Positions 35,128 through 44,245 of a stretch of 64,000 nt of DNA are shown one piece after another. Position 1 is the first letter of the stretch; every line of letters starts with the position of its first letter. The position numbers and the translations under genes are program-made. The stretch is from the NCBI RefSeq assembly GCF_014642875.1, contig NZ_BMJC01000005.1, positions 434,001-498,000 of the forward strand, in the 5' to 3' direction. A model generated the notes under the pieces. The model ran no database searches, was not told where the DNA came from, and saw nothing but the letters and a program-made list of their open reading frames with translations. Origin of the DNA: Puia dinghuensis (lineage in GTDB: Bacteria; Bacteroidota; Bacteroidia; Chitinophagales; Chitinophagaceae).

Positions 35128-36216
35128 ATGATAATCAACGTCTTCTATCAGAGAACCCTGTGTATTTTGTTTGCCTGCATTCTTGCATCCACAGCCCCGG
35201 GGCAAAAGATTCTACGCGTGGGAGTCGCCGGACTCACACACGACCACGTCCACAACATCATGCACCAATACAAACGCGGAGAGGTGATCATCGCCGGCAT
35301 CGCCGAGGCCGATGCACAGCTCATCGCCCGCTATAAGAAAAGCTATCAGTTGCCCGACTCCCTTTTCTACAACAACCTTTCCGACCTCATCACACATACC
35401 CATCCCGACGCGGTGCTGGCATACAACGCCATCTCCGAACACCTCGGCGTAGTCGAGACCTGCGCCCCGAAAGGCATCTCCGTCATGGTGGAAAAACCGC
35501 TTGCAACAACCGTAAAAGATGCCGAACGCATCGCCGCCCTCGCGGCGCAATACCATATCCAGGTGCTAACCAATTATGAAACCACCTGGTATGATACCAA
35601 TCAGCAGATCTTTGAAATGGTCAACAGCAACATCATCGGCGTTACCCGCAAAATGATCGTACACGACGGCCACCAGGGCCCGAAGGAGATAGGCTGCAGC
35701 CCTGACTTCCTCAATTGGCTCACCGATCCGGTAAAGAACGGCGGCGGAGCCCTCCGCGACTTCGGCTGCTATGGCGCCAACCTCATGACCTGGCTCATGC
35801 ACGGCAAAGCACCCATCGCCGTCACCGCCGTCACCCACCACATAAAACCATCCATCTACCCAAAAGTAGATGACGACGCCACCATCCTGCTGGAATACCC
35901 CGACGCCACCGGCATCATCGAAGCCTCCTGGAACTGGCCTTATAGCATAAAAGATTGGGAAGTATTTGGAACTACCGGCTACCTGCACGCGTTGAATGAC
36001 AGGCAACTCCTTCAGCGGGTCAAAAACACCTATGACAGCGTCGCCGTCCACCCCGCCGTCTATCGCGATAATATCGCCTATCTTTCCAGCGTCCTCTCGG
36101 GCAAGACCGACCCCGGAAACGACCTCTCTTCCCTTGCCAATAACCTCATCGTCGTCCGTATACTCGATGCGGCAACCCGGTCGTCTAAAGAGGGCCGCCG
36201 CATCGAACTGCACTAA
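35128..36216 (+). CDS. Gfo/Idh/MocA family oxidoreductase, exported
   Basis: 362-residue NAD(P)-dependent sugar/inositol dehydrogenase-like protein. After a signal peptide (to about residue 25, STAPGQ) comes a Rossmann domain starting ILRVGVAGLTHDHVHNI. The hallmark EKPLATT is at about 119-125 (VMVEKPLA), followed by a C-terminal alpha/beta domain with GGGALRDFGCYGANL, where the Asp/His catalytic pair of the family normally sits; here a Cys takes the place of the usual His in the G-x-H region. The export signal suggests it acts with a tightly bound cofactor in the periplasm, as proposed for several Bacteroidota relatives. Substrate unknown, likely a sugar or uronic derivative. Confidence 0.9.
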   Translation: MIINVFYQRTLCILFACILASTAPGQKILRVGVAGLTHDHVHNIMHQYKRGEVIIAGIAEADAQLIARYKKSYQLPDSLFYNNLSDLITHTHPDAVLAYNAISEHLGVVETCAPKGISVMVEKPLATTVKDAERIAALAAQYHIQVLTNYETTWYDTNQQIFEMVNSNIIGVTRKMIVHDGHQGPKEIGCSPDFLNWLTDPVKNGGGALRDFGCYGANLMTWLMHGKAPIAVTAVTHHIKPSIYPKVDDDATILLEYPDATGIIEASWNWPYSIKDWEVFGTTGYLHALNDRQLLQRVKNTYDSVAVHPAVYRDNIAYLSSVLSGKTDPGNDLSSLANNLIVVRILDAATRSSKEGRRIELH

Positions 36217-36415
36217 GGGAAATTTCCTTCTTTGTTCAAAAAAACACCTATCTTAGCGCGTCCACATACGTGCCTCCCCTTATTCCTGGCAACTTCCTCT
36301 GTCACCCACAACTGGTAATTGATCCTCAACGCAATCTGGCTTCACCTCATTATACCCCGACCCATACCGGCTGGGATGCTCCGGAGGATATCCGTTGCTG
36401 TCCTGGTCGGTTTTT

Positions 36416-37846
36416 TTATGGTGCGCCCTCCACGCTCACACCTTTCACATCATCAAATACCATCGCCGGCCGAAAACTCTCCTGCTGATGCCGCAGCGTC
36501 ACCTGCCGCAACTGCAGCCCGCTGACATGCCGGACATAAAGGCCCCATGCCGGCAGTTCACCAAACATAGAGTACTCCGGGTACGCCGATTCATTCTCCG
36601 GCACGTAGGCGAGCGAATCCAACCCATACCGGCCCAAACTTTTGTCTTCGACACCCTTGTAAACAATCTCTACATTTTCAAAGACAACATCCTCCACCGG
36701 GTGCCCGGGGATCCCGACTATCGAAGCCGGGAAAAAATTATGGGCATAGCCCATTTCCGGTCCTTCCATCTCATACCCCTTGTCCGGCTTCCCCGCAGGG
36801 ACCTCGACATGCAGGTTCTTAATCGTCACATGCCGGACGCTCCCCGGCGGCAATTGCTGATTGCGATGCCCCAATCGGATAAAAAGAGCATTACCTGTGT
36901 TCACCGCCGCCACATTCTCCACCGTCACATTCTCCATGGCGCCCCCGTCGACACACTCCAGCGCAAGAGCGCTCCGGTACGTATCATGAACGGTGACATC
37001 CTTTATCGTAATATTTTTAAATCCCCCAAAAGACGCCGTCCCGAATTTGATGCCGCTGGCGCTGCTCCGGACATCACAGTGCGCAACAAGAATGTTCTCA
37101 CAACGGCTGGCCGGATTGCTCGATTTCAGGCAAATGCCATCATCATCGGCATTCACCACACAACCCGTAATCTGTACGTCCTTACAGTCCACAACGTCGA
37201 TACCGTCATTGTTCCAATAGGCCGTACTCTGCACCCGCAGATTGGTCAATGACAGATGGTCGCACTCGGTATAGGTCTGCACCCAACAGGCCGCATCCTT
37301 CAGCAGCACACTGTCAAGACGCACATTGGTGCAATGGGTAAAATGGATGATCCCCGGCCGGTTGTATTCATTGGGTCGCTTCTGATGCCAGGGGTTCTCC
37401 TTCTGCCAGTCGGGGTCCTGCAAGGTACCCGCCTTCAACATCCGGTAAACATCTTCTACCACTTCGCGTCCCTCACCGTCGATGACACCGCCGCCGGTGA
37501 TGGCAATACCCTGCTGCCCGTCGGCCACGATCAGCGCCGAAGCACGCTCACCGCCATAGTCGCTGCGCCGCGTACTCCCCAGCAACACCGCATCCGCCGC
37601 AAGATGCAGTTCCACGCCCGACTTCAGCGTGATCACCCCAGTCAGAAATTTCCCTGAAGGTACAACTACAATACCGCCGCCTGCGGCGGCCGCCGCATCG
37701 ATAGCCCGCTGAATCGCCCGGGTATTCATCGTCTTCCCATCCCCCTTCGCCCCATAATGGGTAATAACAAAGGAAGGGCCACCGGCAACAGCTACATCCG
37801 TCGCCAGCACCAACACAAACATCATCGATAAAAGGCTAAGTCTCAT
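36416..37846 (-). CDS. Glycoside hydrolase family 28 (polygalacturonase-like)
   Basis: 476-residue secreted right-handed beta-helix enzyme acting on pectin. Signal peptide MRLSLLSMMFVLVLATDVAVA (start 37846). The N-terminal hallmark ITHYGAKGDGKTMNT is followed by catalytic motifs NNDGID (D214) and NADDDG (D234-D236). The usual GHG histidine is absent (VRSSASGIKFGT), and the RIK site appears as GIKFGT, so it belongs to a divergent subgroup similar to plant-type and bacterial exo-acting forms. Exo- or endo-action and exact substrate (homogalacturonan or rhamnogalacturonan) cannot be decided. It follows the serine hydrolase gene by 31 bases in an operon. The nearby pectinesterase is decayed. Confidence 0.9.
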   Translation of the reverse strand: MRLSLLSMMFVLVLATDVAVAGGPSFVITHYGAKGDGKTMNTRAIQRAIDAAAAAGGGIVVVPSGKFLTGVITLKSGVELHLAADAVLLGSTRRSDYGGERASALIVADGQQGIAITGGGVIDGEGREVVEDVYRMLKAGTLQDPDWQKENPWHQKRPNEYNRPGIIHFTHCTNVRLDSVLLKDAACWVQTYTECDHLSLTNLRVQSTAYWNNDGIDVVDCKDVQITGCVVNADDDGICLKSSNPASRCENILVAHCDVRSSASGIKFGTASFGGFKNITIKDVTVHDTYRSALALECVDGGAMENVTVENVAAVNTGNALFIRLGHRNQQLPPGSVRHVTIKNLHVEVPAGKPDKGYEMEGPEMGYAHNFFPASIVGIPGHPVEDVVFENVEIVYKGVEDKSLGRYGLDSLAYVPENESAYPEYSMFGELPAWGLYVRHVSGLQLRQVTLRHQQESFRPAMVFDDVKGVSVEGAP

Positions 37847-37877
37847 CCACCGAAGATAGCTCAATCCGCCCAAAAAA

Positions 37878-39266
37878 TCAGCGCAAAGCCCGCAACACCT
37901 GGGGCACAAATGTATCAGGACTCAATTTGTTCCCATGCTCCATCGCCAGTCGCACTATCACCACATCCCTTGAAGGAATAACCCAGGTATACTGCCCTTC
38001 ATATCCTTCACTCGAAAAACAATCGGCCGGCAATTCGGGATGACGGCGGCCCTCCACCGGGCCCCGGTTCAACCACCACAACGCGCCATACCCCTCTCCC
38101 GACACCGTCCACCTCACCCAGCCCTCCGGAAGCACCCGCTGCCCGTTGAACATTCCATCATGCAGGTACAACAGCCCAAATCGCGTCCAGTCCCGCGCCG
38201 TGGCATAACAATACGAGGAGCCAACAAAGGTGCCATTCGCATCCAGCTCCATCACAGCACTGTACATGCCCGTCTTCTCAAACAGCTGCTGATAGGGAAA
38301 ATGATAATAATCGTCTTCGCCGGCAGCCTTCCGGATAATGGAAGAAAGGATATTCGCCGTCCCGCTGGAATAATTGAAAACGGTGCCCGGGGCATGCCGC
38401 GGAAGACGGCGCATGGCATATCCACCCATATCCGCCTCTTTAAAAAGCATCTGGGTGGCATCACTCGGGCCCCCATAGAATTCCCACCAGCGCAACCCAC
38501 TATTCATGTGCAGCAGGTTCGCCAGCGTAATGTCACGCCGTTCGTCGATCGCCCATTCGGCAACAGGCGCCGGCTCTTCGATATTCAATTTATGCTGCCC
38601 CGCCAGGATACCGATCAACGCATTTGTGATCCCCTTTGTCATCGACCAGCCCAACAATCGCGTATGCCGGTCGAAACCCGGTGCATATCGCTCGAAGATC
38701 AATCGCCCGTGATACACGATCAGCACGGCCCTCGTCCCCGTCACCGGCGCCCCGCCTTCCCCAAAAGCAAGCCCCAACGCGGCCTGTAGCTGAACCGTGT
38801 CGATGTCCGTCAACCCTTTCCCTCCTTCATCAAAAGCAATCCCATTCGTCCTCATCGCCCCGACCCGGTCGCCCATCGGCCAATCGATGGTATCAGTGTT
38901 GACAACAGGAGCCGCCCACCGCGGGATATGCTGCTCGCGCAACGATTCCTCACTCACCCCATTGCTCACCAGCGTAGCCCCAAGCTTCCACCGGTAAATA
39001 GCCTTACGGCTCGCCAAACCCAACACCGAAGCGGTGACACTGCTATCCTGCAGGTCGACCGTACAGGAAGCCAGGTTTGCCGGAAAAGAAGCAAGGTCCT
39101 GCCGCAACACCTGGTTGGGTTGCCGCCCGGCCACAAAAATGCCCGAACAGGCTACCTTCGCCGCATAACCGCTGATGATAGGGAGACTCTCCCATATGAA
39201 TACAACGATGGCAATCAGGAAAACAAGAAATAAGAATTTGAGGACGAGCTGGATCCGCTCCCGCAT
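37878..39266 (-). CDS. Serine hydrolase (class C beta-lactamase/PBP4* family), membrane-anchored
   Basis: 462-residue protein with an N-terminal span (about 8-28) and a beta-lactamase-like domain. The SxxK motif is S208-M-T-K211 (GWSMTKG). The second motif is NYSSGT near 310 (YxS in place of YxN). The third is probably near GYEGQYTWVIP, without a clean KTG. The family includes esterases, D-aminopeptidases and penicillin-binding relatives, so a resistance role is not implied. It is first in an operon with the GH28 gene, so it could be an esterase acting on decorated pectin, but this is inference. A promoter for the operon is not obvious. Confidence 0.88.
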   Translation of the reverse strand: MRERIQLVLKFLFLVFLIAIVVFIWESLPIISGYAAKVACSGIFVAGRQPNQVLRQDLASFPANLASCTVDLQDSSVTASVLGLASRKAIYRWKLGATLVSNGVSEESLREQHIPRWAAPVVNTDTIDWPMGDRVGAMRTNGIAFDEGGKGLTDIDTVQLQAALGLAFGEGGAPVTGTRAVLIVYHGRLIFERYAPGFDRHTRLLGWSMTKGITNALIGILAGQHKLNIEEPAPVAEWAIDERRDITLANLLHMNSGLRWWEFYGGPSDATQMLFKEADMGGYAMRRLPRHAPGTVFNYSSGTANILSSIIRKAAGEDDYYHFPYQQLFEKTGMYSAVMELDANGTFVGSSYCYATARDWTRFGLLYLHDGMFNGQRVLPEGWVRWTVSGEGYGALWWLNRGPVEGRRHPELPADCFSSEGYEGQYTWVIPSRDVVIVRLAMEHGNKLSPDTFVPQVLRALR

Positions 39267-39329
39267 CTTTTGATGATTTAATCCTAAGGTAATAATTGTA
39301 TCCTACTTTTAACCAATAATACTACTGCC

Positions 39330-42053
39330 ATGCGCCGCCTCCCCCTCTTTCTCTCCGCCATCTTCTTCGCCCTCATCACCCAGGGTCAGCAGAGACAAAC
39401 CTACACCGTCCTCTCCGTGCCCGGCGTCGCGGCCTACACCCACATCGATACGACAGGCGCCAGCATCCTGCCCAGTGGCCGTTTCTGCACACCCGCAGGC
39501 CAAACCATCACGCTGACCCATGATCCCTTCGGCATGGCGGTCTCCCCCGATGGCGCTACCACCGTTACCATCCACGACGGCGTATTCACCATCATCAATA
39601 ATTCCACCCTCGCGAATATAAGAGTTCCCTCCTACGATGGCTCGATCCGCTCGCCCCTCTCCGGCAGTTCGTTCCTGGGCGTGGCCTTCCTCCCCGATTC
39701 GAAGACGGTCTACCTCAGCGGCGGTGACAACGGCGCCGTCATCGGCTACGATCTCACCACCCTCCAACGCATAGACTCCCTTTCACTCAACGGTCATAAC
39801 CCCTCGGACACCGTTGACTATGAAGATAGCTTCACCTCCGACCTGCTCTACAACGCGGACAACAACGAACTGCTGGTGCTCGACCGCGGCAACTTCCGCC
39901 TCGTCCGCATCGATCTCGCTACAAAAAAGATCACTGCCTCCATCCCCACAGGCAGACAACCCTTCGGCCTTGCCATCAGCCCGGACCACAAAATAGTGTT
40001 CGAGGCCAATGTCGGTATGTACGACTACCCTCTGCTACCCGACATAACCCCGGCCAACTACAACAATAAGGTGATCCCGTTTCATCCCTATGGCGACAAC
40101 ACGCCGGAGTCAAAAAATGGGTATACCTTCAACGGTAGGAAGATCCCCGGCGTTGGCGATCCGCTGGCCCCGGAAGCCATGAGCGTTTATGCCATCGACC
40201 TCGCCACCAACACTATAACCGATCGCTACAAACCCGGCCACCAGATCGGCCAAATGGTGGAAGGGGCCGAAGTCGTAGGCGGCGCCAGCCCCAATTCCCT
40301 CGCAGTAGGCAGCAACTTCGCCTATGTCACCAACGCCACCAACGATAACATCTCCGTCATCGACTATCGCAACCACCGCATCGCCGCCACCATCCCCATT
40401 CACGTCGACCCGGTGATCGACCGCTATCGCGGCCTGCTCCCCTTCGGCCTCACGCTAAGCAAAGACGAAAAGACACTCTACGTAGCCCTGCTCGGCTTCA
40501 ATGCCATCGCCGTCATCGACCTCCCCACCGGCAAAACCACCGGGCTCATCCCCACCGGCTGGGGCCCCACACGCGTGCTGCTCAGCCGTGACGAAAAACA
40601 CCTGTATGTCATCTCCTGCCGTGGCTACGGCGCAGGCCCCAACGGCGGTCAACACTTCGTTCGGCCCATCCAGGGAACGTACATCGGCGACATTCAACTC
40701 GGAACATACCAAAAGATCGTCACGCCTGACTCCACCCAATTAGCGCTCTATACCCGGCAGGCCATCGCCAATACCTTTGCAAAGACCAGCGTCACCGACG
40801 ACGGCCGCAATCCCCTGCCGCCTCTCCAGCATATCCGCAAGAGCCCCATCGAATACATCGTCTACATCACAAAAGAAAACCGCACTTATGATGAGGTGCT
40901 GGGCCAGATGCCTACTGGCAAAGGCGACTCCACCCTGGCGCGGTTTGGCATCGACGTCAACCTCATCGCAAAAGACAAGACGCTCGTCCATATGAATATT
41001 GCGCCCAATCATCTCAAGGTGGCGCGGCAATTCACCTACTCGGACAACTATTACTGTGATAGCGATGCCTCCATCCATGGCCACCACTGGATGCTGGGCG
41101 TCATCCCCAACGAATGGGTGGAAGCTAATTCCAGCGTCGATAAGACGGCAAAGATCTTCTCCAAAGCCTCGGGCCGTCGCTTCCCCGGCTCCACCGGAAG
41201 CATGGACCCCGAAGACTATGCCGAACGCGGCGGCCTCTGGGAAGCGCTCGATCGCAGCCACATTTCCTTCTATAATTTTGGTGAAGCCAACGAGACGGCC
41301 CATGTCCGCGAAGAATGGATGGACACGGCCACCGGCGCCTCCCATGCCGTAATGGTGCCGATGCAAAAGGCGCTCTGGCCCCGCACCAGCCACAACTACG
41401 CCGGTTTTAATACCAACATCCCCGATCAGTTTCGTATGGAGCAGTTCGAGTCGGAATTCACAAAAATGTGGCTCGACGGCAAACACAAGATGCCACGGCT
41501 GATCACGATGCAGGTGCCCAACGACCACACCGCCCGCCCCCGCCCCGCCGACGGCTATCCTTTCATCCATTCCTATGTAGCCGACAACGACATCGCCGTG
41601 GGTCGCATTCTGCACTTCCTGTCCCGTACACCGTACTGGAAGAAGATGCTGGTCATCATCACCGAAGACGACCCCCAGGGCGGAGTAGACCATATCGACG
41701 CCCACCGCAGCATCCTGATGATGGCCGGTCCCTACGTAAAACGGGGGTATACCTCACACGTACACGCCAACTTCGGCTCCATCCTGAAAACGATCTACAC
41801 CATCTTCGACGTCCCCTATGTCAACCAATACGACGCTACGGCAACCCTCCTGCAGGATTTCTTCACCGATAAGCCCGACTTCCGTCCCTACGACCTGATC
41901 TTCCCCTCGACCGAGGTCTTCGACCCGCAGGTGGCGATGAAGCGGTACAACAAGACCATCGACTGGCGAAAAATAGAGAAGGGCCCCGAAATGGACGATG
42001 AGAAAGAACAGCGCAAAGAACACTATCAGCAGCAGAAGCAAGGCCTCAACTAA
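39330..42053 (+). CDS. YVTN beta-propeller/phosphoesterase fusion protein
   Basis: 907-residue secreted protein with a signal peptide (to about residue 20). The N-terminal half (about 60-480) is a YVTN/Lactonase-type propeller with blades such as QPFGLAISPDHKIVFEANVG and TPTGWGPTRVLLSRDEKHLYV. The C-terminal half (about 505-880) is a phosphoesterase of the alkaline phosphatase superfamily (PF04185, phospholipase C/acid phosphatase type): entry motif YIVYITKENRTYDEVLG with E516, metal-site motifs near YCDSDASIHGHHW and TEDDPQGGVDHIDAHRS. It may hydrolyse phosphate esters on the cell surface. It overlaps the opposing PNPOx-like gene by eight bases. Confidence 0.9.
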   Translation: MRRLPLFLSAIFFALITQGQQRQTYTVLSVPGVAAYTHIDTTGASILPSGRFCTPAGQTITLTHDPFGMAVSPDGATTVTIHDGVFTIINNSTLANIRVPSYDGSIRSPLSGSSFLGVAFLPDSKTVYLSGGDNGAVIGYDLTTLQRIDSLSLNGHNPSDTVDYEDSFTSDLLYNADNNELLVLDRGNFRLVRIDLATKKITASIPTGRQPFGLAISPDHKIVFEANVGMYDYPLLPDITPANYNNKVIPFHPYGDNTPESKNGYTFNGRKIPGVGDPLAPEAMSVYAIDLATNTITDRYKPGHQIGQMVEGAEVVGGASPNSLAVGSNFAYVTNATNDNISVIDYRNHRIAATIPIHVDPVIDRYRGLLPFGLTLSKDEKTLYVALLGFNAIAVIDLPTGKTTGLIPTGWGPTRVLLSRDEKHLYVISCRGYGAGPNGGQHFVRPIQGTYIGDIQLGTYQKIVTPDSTQLALYTRQAIANTFAKTSVTDDGRNPLPPLQHIRKSPIEYIVYITKENRTYDEVLGQMPTGKGDSTLARFGIDVNLIAKDKTLVHMNIAPNHLKVARQFTYSDNYYCDSDASIHGHHWMLGVIPNEWVEANSSVDKTAKIFSKASGRRFPGSTGSMDPEDYAERGGLWEALDRSHISFYNFGEANETAHVREEWMDTATGASHAVMVPMQKALWPRTSHNYAGFNTNIPDQFRMEQFESEFTKMWLDGKHKMPRLITMQVPNDHTARPRPADGYPFIHSYVADNDIAVGRILHFLSRTPYWKKMLVIITEDDPQGGVDHIDAHRSILMMAGPYVKRGYTSHVHANFGSILKTIYTIFDVPYVNQYDATATLLQDFFTDKPDFRPYDLIFPSTEVFDPQVAMKRYNKTIDWRKIEKGPEMDDEKEQRKEHYQQQKQGLN

Positions 42054-42465
42054 ACCGCATTTCTTCAATCCTCACCGGCTCATTAAAATTACTATACCGT
42101 ATCCACTGCGGCCGCACCACAAAGTGTACCAGGCCCTCCCAGGTGGCCGCTCGCTGCCTGCCATCCGGGTAGACAGAGTAGTACACCTCCCGGTACACAT
42201 CATCCTCCGCACCCGCCAATTCCCTGGCCACCCCCTCATATTGGACAGTCGTTTCATGCTTCCAGCCAATCACTAGGGCCACCCGCGGGCATTCGATCAG
42301 GTTGGGATACTTACGCGAACCCCGCACAGTGTCGAATACGATCTCGAGGTCGTCCGTCACCGCAATACCGACAATAGCGGCCTCCGGCTGGTGGTTCCCG
42401 GAGGTGGTAGCCAGCGCGGCTATCGAGTGCCGGCGGATGAATTGAACCAGGAATTCGGTCGTCAT
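42046..42465 (-). CDS. Pyridoxamine 5'-phosphate oxidase family protein
   Basis: 139-residue split-barrel flavin/F420/haem-binding fold protein. N-terminal FIRRHSIAALATTSGNHQPEAAIVG is typical of the general-stress PNPOx-like group, with ALVIGWKHETTVQYEGVARE after it. It is too short and lacks the pyridoxamine-phosphate site of PdxH, so a specific oxidase function cannot be given; cofactor likely FMN. Cytoplasmic. It stands alone, convergent with the phosphoesterase gene (eight-base overlap), and divergent from the DUF1800 gene with a 102-base A/T-rich gap. Confidence 0.9.
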   Translation of the reverse strand: MTTEFLVQFIRRHSIAALATTSGNHQPEAAIVGIAVTDDLEIVFDTVRGSRKYPNLIECPRVALVIGWKHETTVQYEGVARELAGAEDDVYREVYYSVYPDGRQRAATWEGLVHFVVRPQWIRYSNFNEPVRIEEMRFS

Positions 42466-42567
42466 ATGGTCATTAAAATAAAATTAAAAATACTTTTAAA
42501 CTTTTATCCGCACCCTAAGTCTAAACCCCCACGGTATCATAATGGCTAATTGCTAATCTTCATTGCT

Positions 42568-44175
42568 ATGGCTGCTCCCCCTTCCAGTGGACTGACGCCC
42601 TACAATGGCCCATGGACAGACAATGAGGTTACTCACCTGTTGAAGCGTTGCCTGTTCGGAGCCAGCGTATCGGACATCGCGCATTTCAAGAATAAGACGC
42701 TGTCGGCCGCCGTCGCCGAATTACTAACCCCCGCCTCTACGGCTCCCCCACCACCCGTAAAAGAATATACCACCCCCGCTACCGCCACGACCCCGGACAA
42801 TAACATCGCCATGGGAACCACCTGGGTCAACGATGCAAACAATGACGGCAGCGTCGACAGCTACCGGCGGGCGTCTTTCAAAAAATGGTGGATGGGGCTG
42901 ATGATCAACCAGGACCGCAGTCTGCTGGAAAAAATGACGCTGTTCTGGCACAACCACTTCTCCACCGAGACTACCACGGTCGGCAACTCCCAGTTCGTAT
43001 ACAAGCATCACGCCATGCTTCGCACCAACGCCCTGGGTAATTTCCGCACCCTCGTGCTGCAAGTTACCACTGATCCGGCCATGCTGGTCTACCTCAACGG
43101 ACAATATAACACCGCCTCGGCGCCGGACGAAAACTATGGCCGGGAATTGCAGGAGCTGTTCACCGTCGGCAAGGGGCCGGGCTCCCAATACACCGAAGCC
43201 GATGTAAAGGCCGCCGCCCACGTCCTCACCGGCTGGCAGAACAATTCCACCACCATCTCATCCTTCTTCAATCCTAAAAGGCATGATTCAACAGACAAAC
43301 AATTCTCAGCCTTTTATAACAATACCGTCATAAAGGGACAGTCGGATGCGAATGCAGGCGCCACCGAAATAGCCGCTCTCATAGATATGATATTGGGCAC
43401 CGACGAATCCCCAAAATACATCTGTCGGTGCCTCTATCGTTATTTCGTTTACTATGACATCGACGATACAGTCGAAGCAAACGTCATCACTCCCCTGGCC
43501 GCCATCTTCCGCGCCAACAACTTCGAACTAAAACCCGTACTCTCGACCCTGCTGCAAAGCCAGCATTTCTTCGACGCCCTTATACCCGGCTCCATGATCA
43601 AGAGCCCATGTGACTTCGTAGTAGGCCTCTGCCGGGAGTTCAATATAACCTTTCCCCCTGCAAGCGATTATGCGAGCAACTACGGATTTTTTAATTGGCT
43701 GGTCGGCATCGTCACCAATATGGCGCAAAACATCGGCGACCCACCCAATGTCAGCGGCTGGCCGGCCTATTACCAGGAACCCAACTTCTACGAACTCTGG
43801 CTCAACTCGGACATCCTGCCCAAACGCAATCAATACTCCGACGCCCTCGTGGTTACCGGCTATTCCCTCAATGGACATAGCATAAAGATCGACTGGGGCG
43901 CATTCGCCAAATCCCTGCCCAACCCCTCCGACCCCAACCAGCTGCTGCTGGATTGCATCAACATTCTATATCGTATCCCCCTCTCCGACGACGCCCGGGC
44001 AACTATCAAGACCGACATCCTGCTGGGCGGACAGACCAACGACACCTACTGGACCACCGCCTGGGCAGAATATGTCGCAAACCCCGCCGATATGGCCAAT
44101 ACGACAATCGTCCTGGGCCACCTCCGCGACCTGCTGAAATACCTTATGGACCTGTCTGAATATCAATTGATCTAA
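42568..44175 (+). CDS. DUF1800 domain-containing protein (copy A)
   Basis: 535-residue DUF1800 protein. The family's N-terminal pattern is LLKRCLFGAS...FKNKTLSAAVAEL, followed by the FKKWWMGLMINQDRSLLEKMTLFWHNHFSTE block near 110 and the NENYGREL-type motif DENYGRELQELFTVG near 190. FNPKRHDSTDKQF and PNVSGWPAYYQEPNF come later. The function of DUF1800 is not established; it almost always sits beside a DUF1501 gene. The only ATG that fits is at 42568, giving no signal peptide; a TTG six codons upstream does not help and is preceded by a stop. It is followed by DUF1501 copy A after 70 bases. The paralogue at 47103-48833 has a membrane signal. Confidence 0.92.
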   Translation: MAAPPSSGLTPYNGPWTDNEVTHLLKRCLFGASVSDIAHFKNKTLSAAVAELLTPASTAPPPPVKEYTTPATATTPDNNIAMGTTWVNDANNDGSVDSYRRASFKKWWMGLMINQDRSLLEKMTLFWHNHFSTETTTVGNSQFVYKHHAMLRTNALGNFRTLVLQVTTDPAMLVYLNGQYNTASAPDENYGRELQELFTVGKGPGSQYTEADVKAAAHVLTGWQNNSTTISSFFNPKRHDSTDKQFSAFYNNTVIKGQSDANAGATEIAALIDMILGTDESPKYICRCLYRYFVYYDIDDTVEANVITPLAAIFRANNFELKPVLSTLLQSQHFFDALIPGSMIKSPCDFVVGLCREFNITFPPASDYASNYGFFNWLVGIVTNMAQNIGDPPNVSGWPAYYQEPNFYELWLNSDILPKRNQYSDALVVTGYSLNGHSIKIDWGAFAKSLPNPSDPNQLLLDCINILYRIPLSDDARATIKTDILLGGQTNDTYWTTAWAEYVANPADMANTTIVLGHLRDLLKYLMDLSEYQLI

Positions 44176-44245
44176 AGACCGGCCTCAGTCGGCACCGTAA
44201 TCCAAAATCGGCCCCGGTTCGGGCCGCAAACCAAAATACGCTGAT

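Noticed and set aside
36217-36415. Reverse-strand frame reading DSNGYPPEHPSRYGSGYNE just downstream of the GH28 stop, possibly a lost C-terminal part
   Set aside because: It is short, has no homology I can name, and the GH28 protein already ends after its last beta-helix turn. An A-run near the stop makes a frameshift conceivable but not supported.
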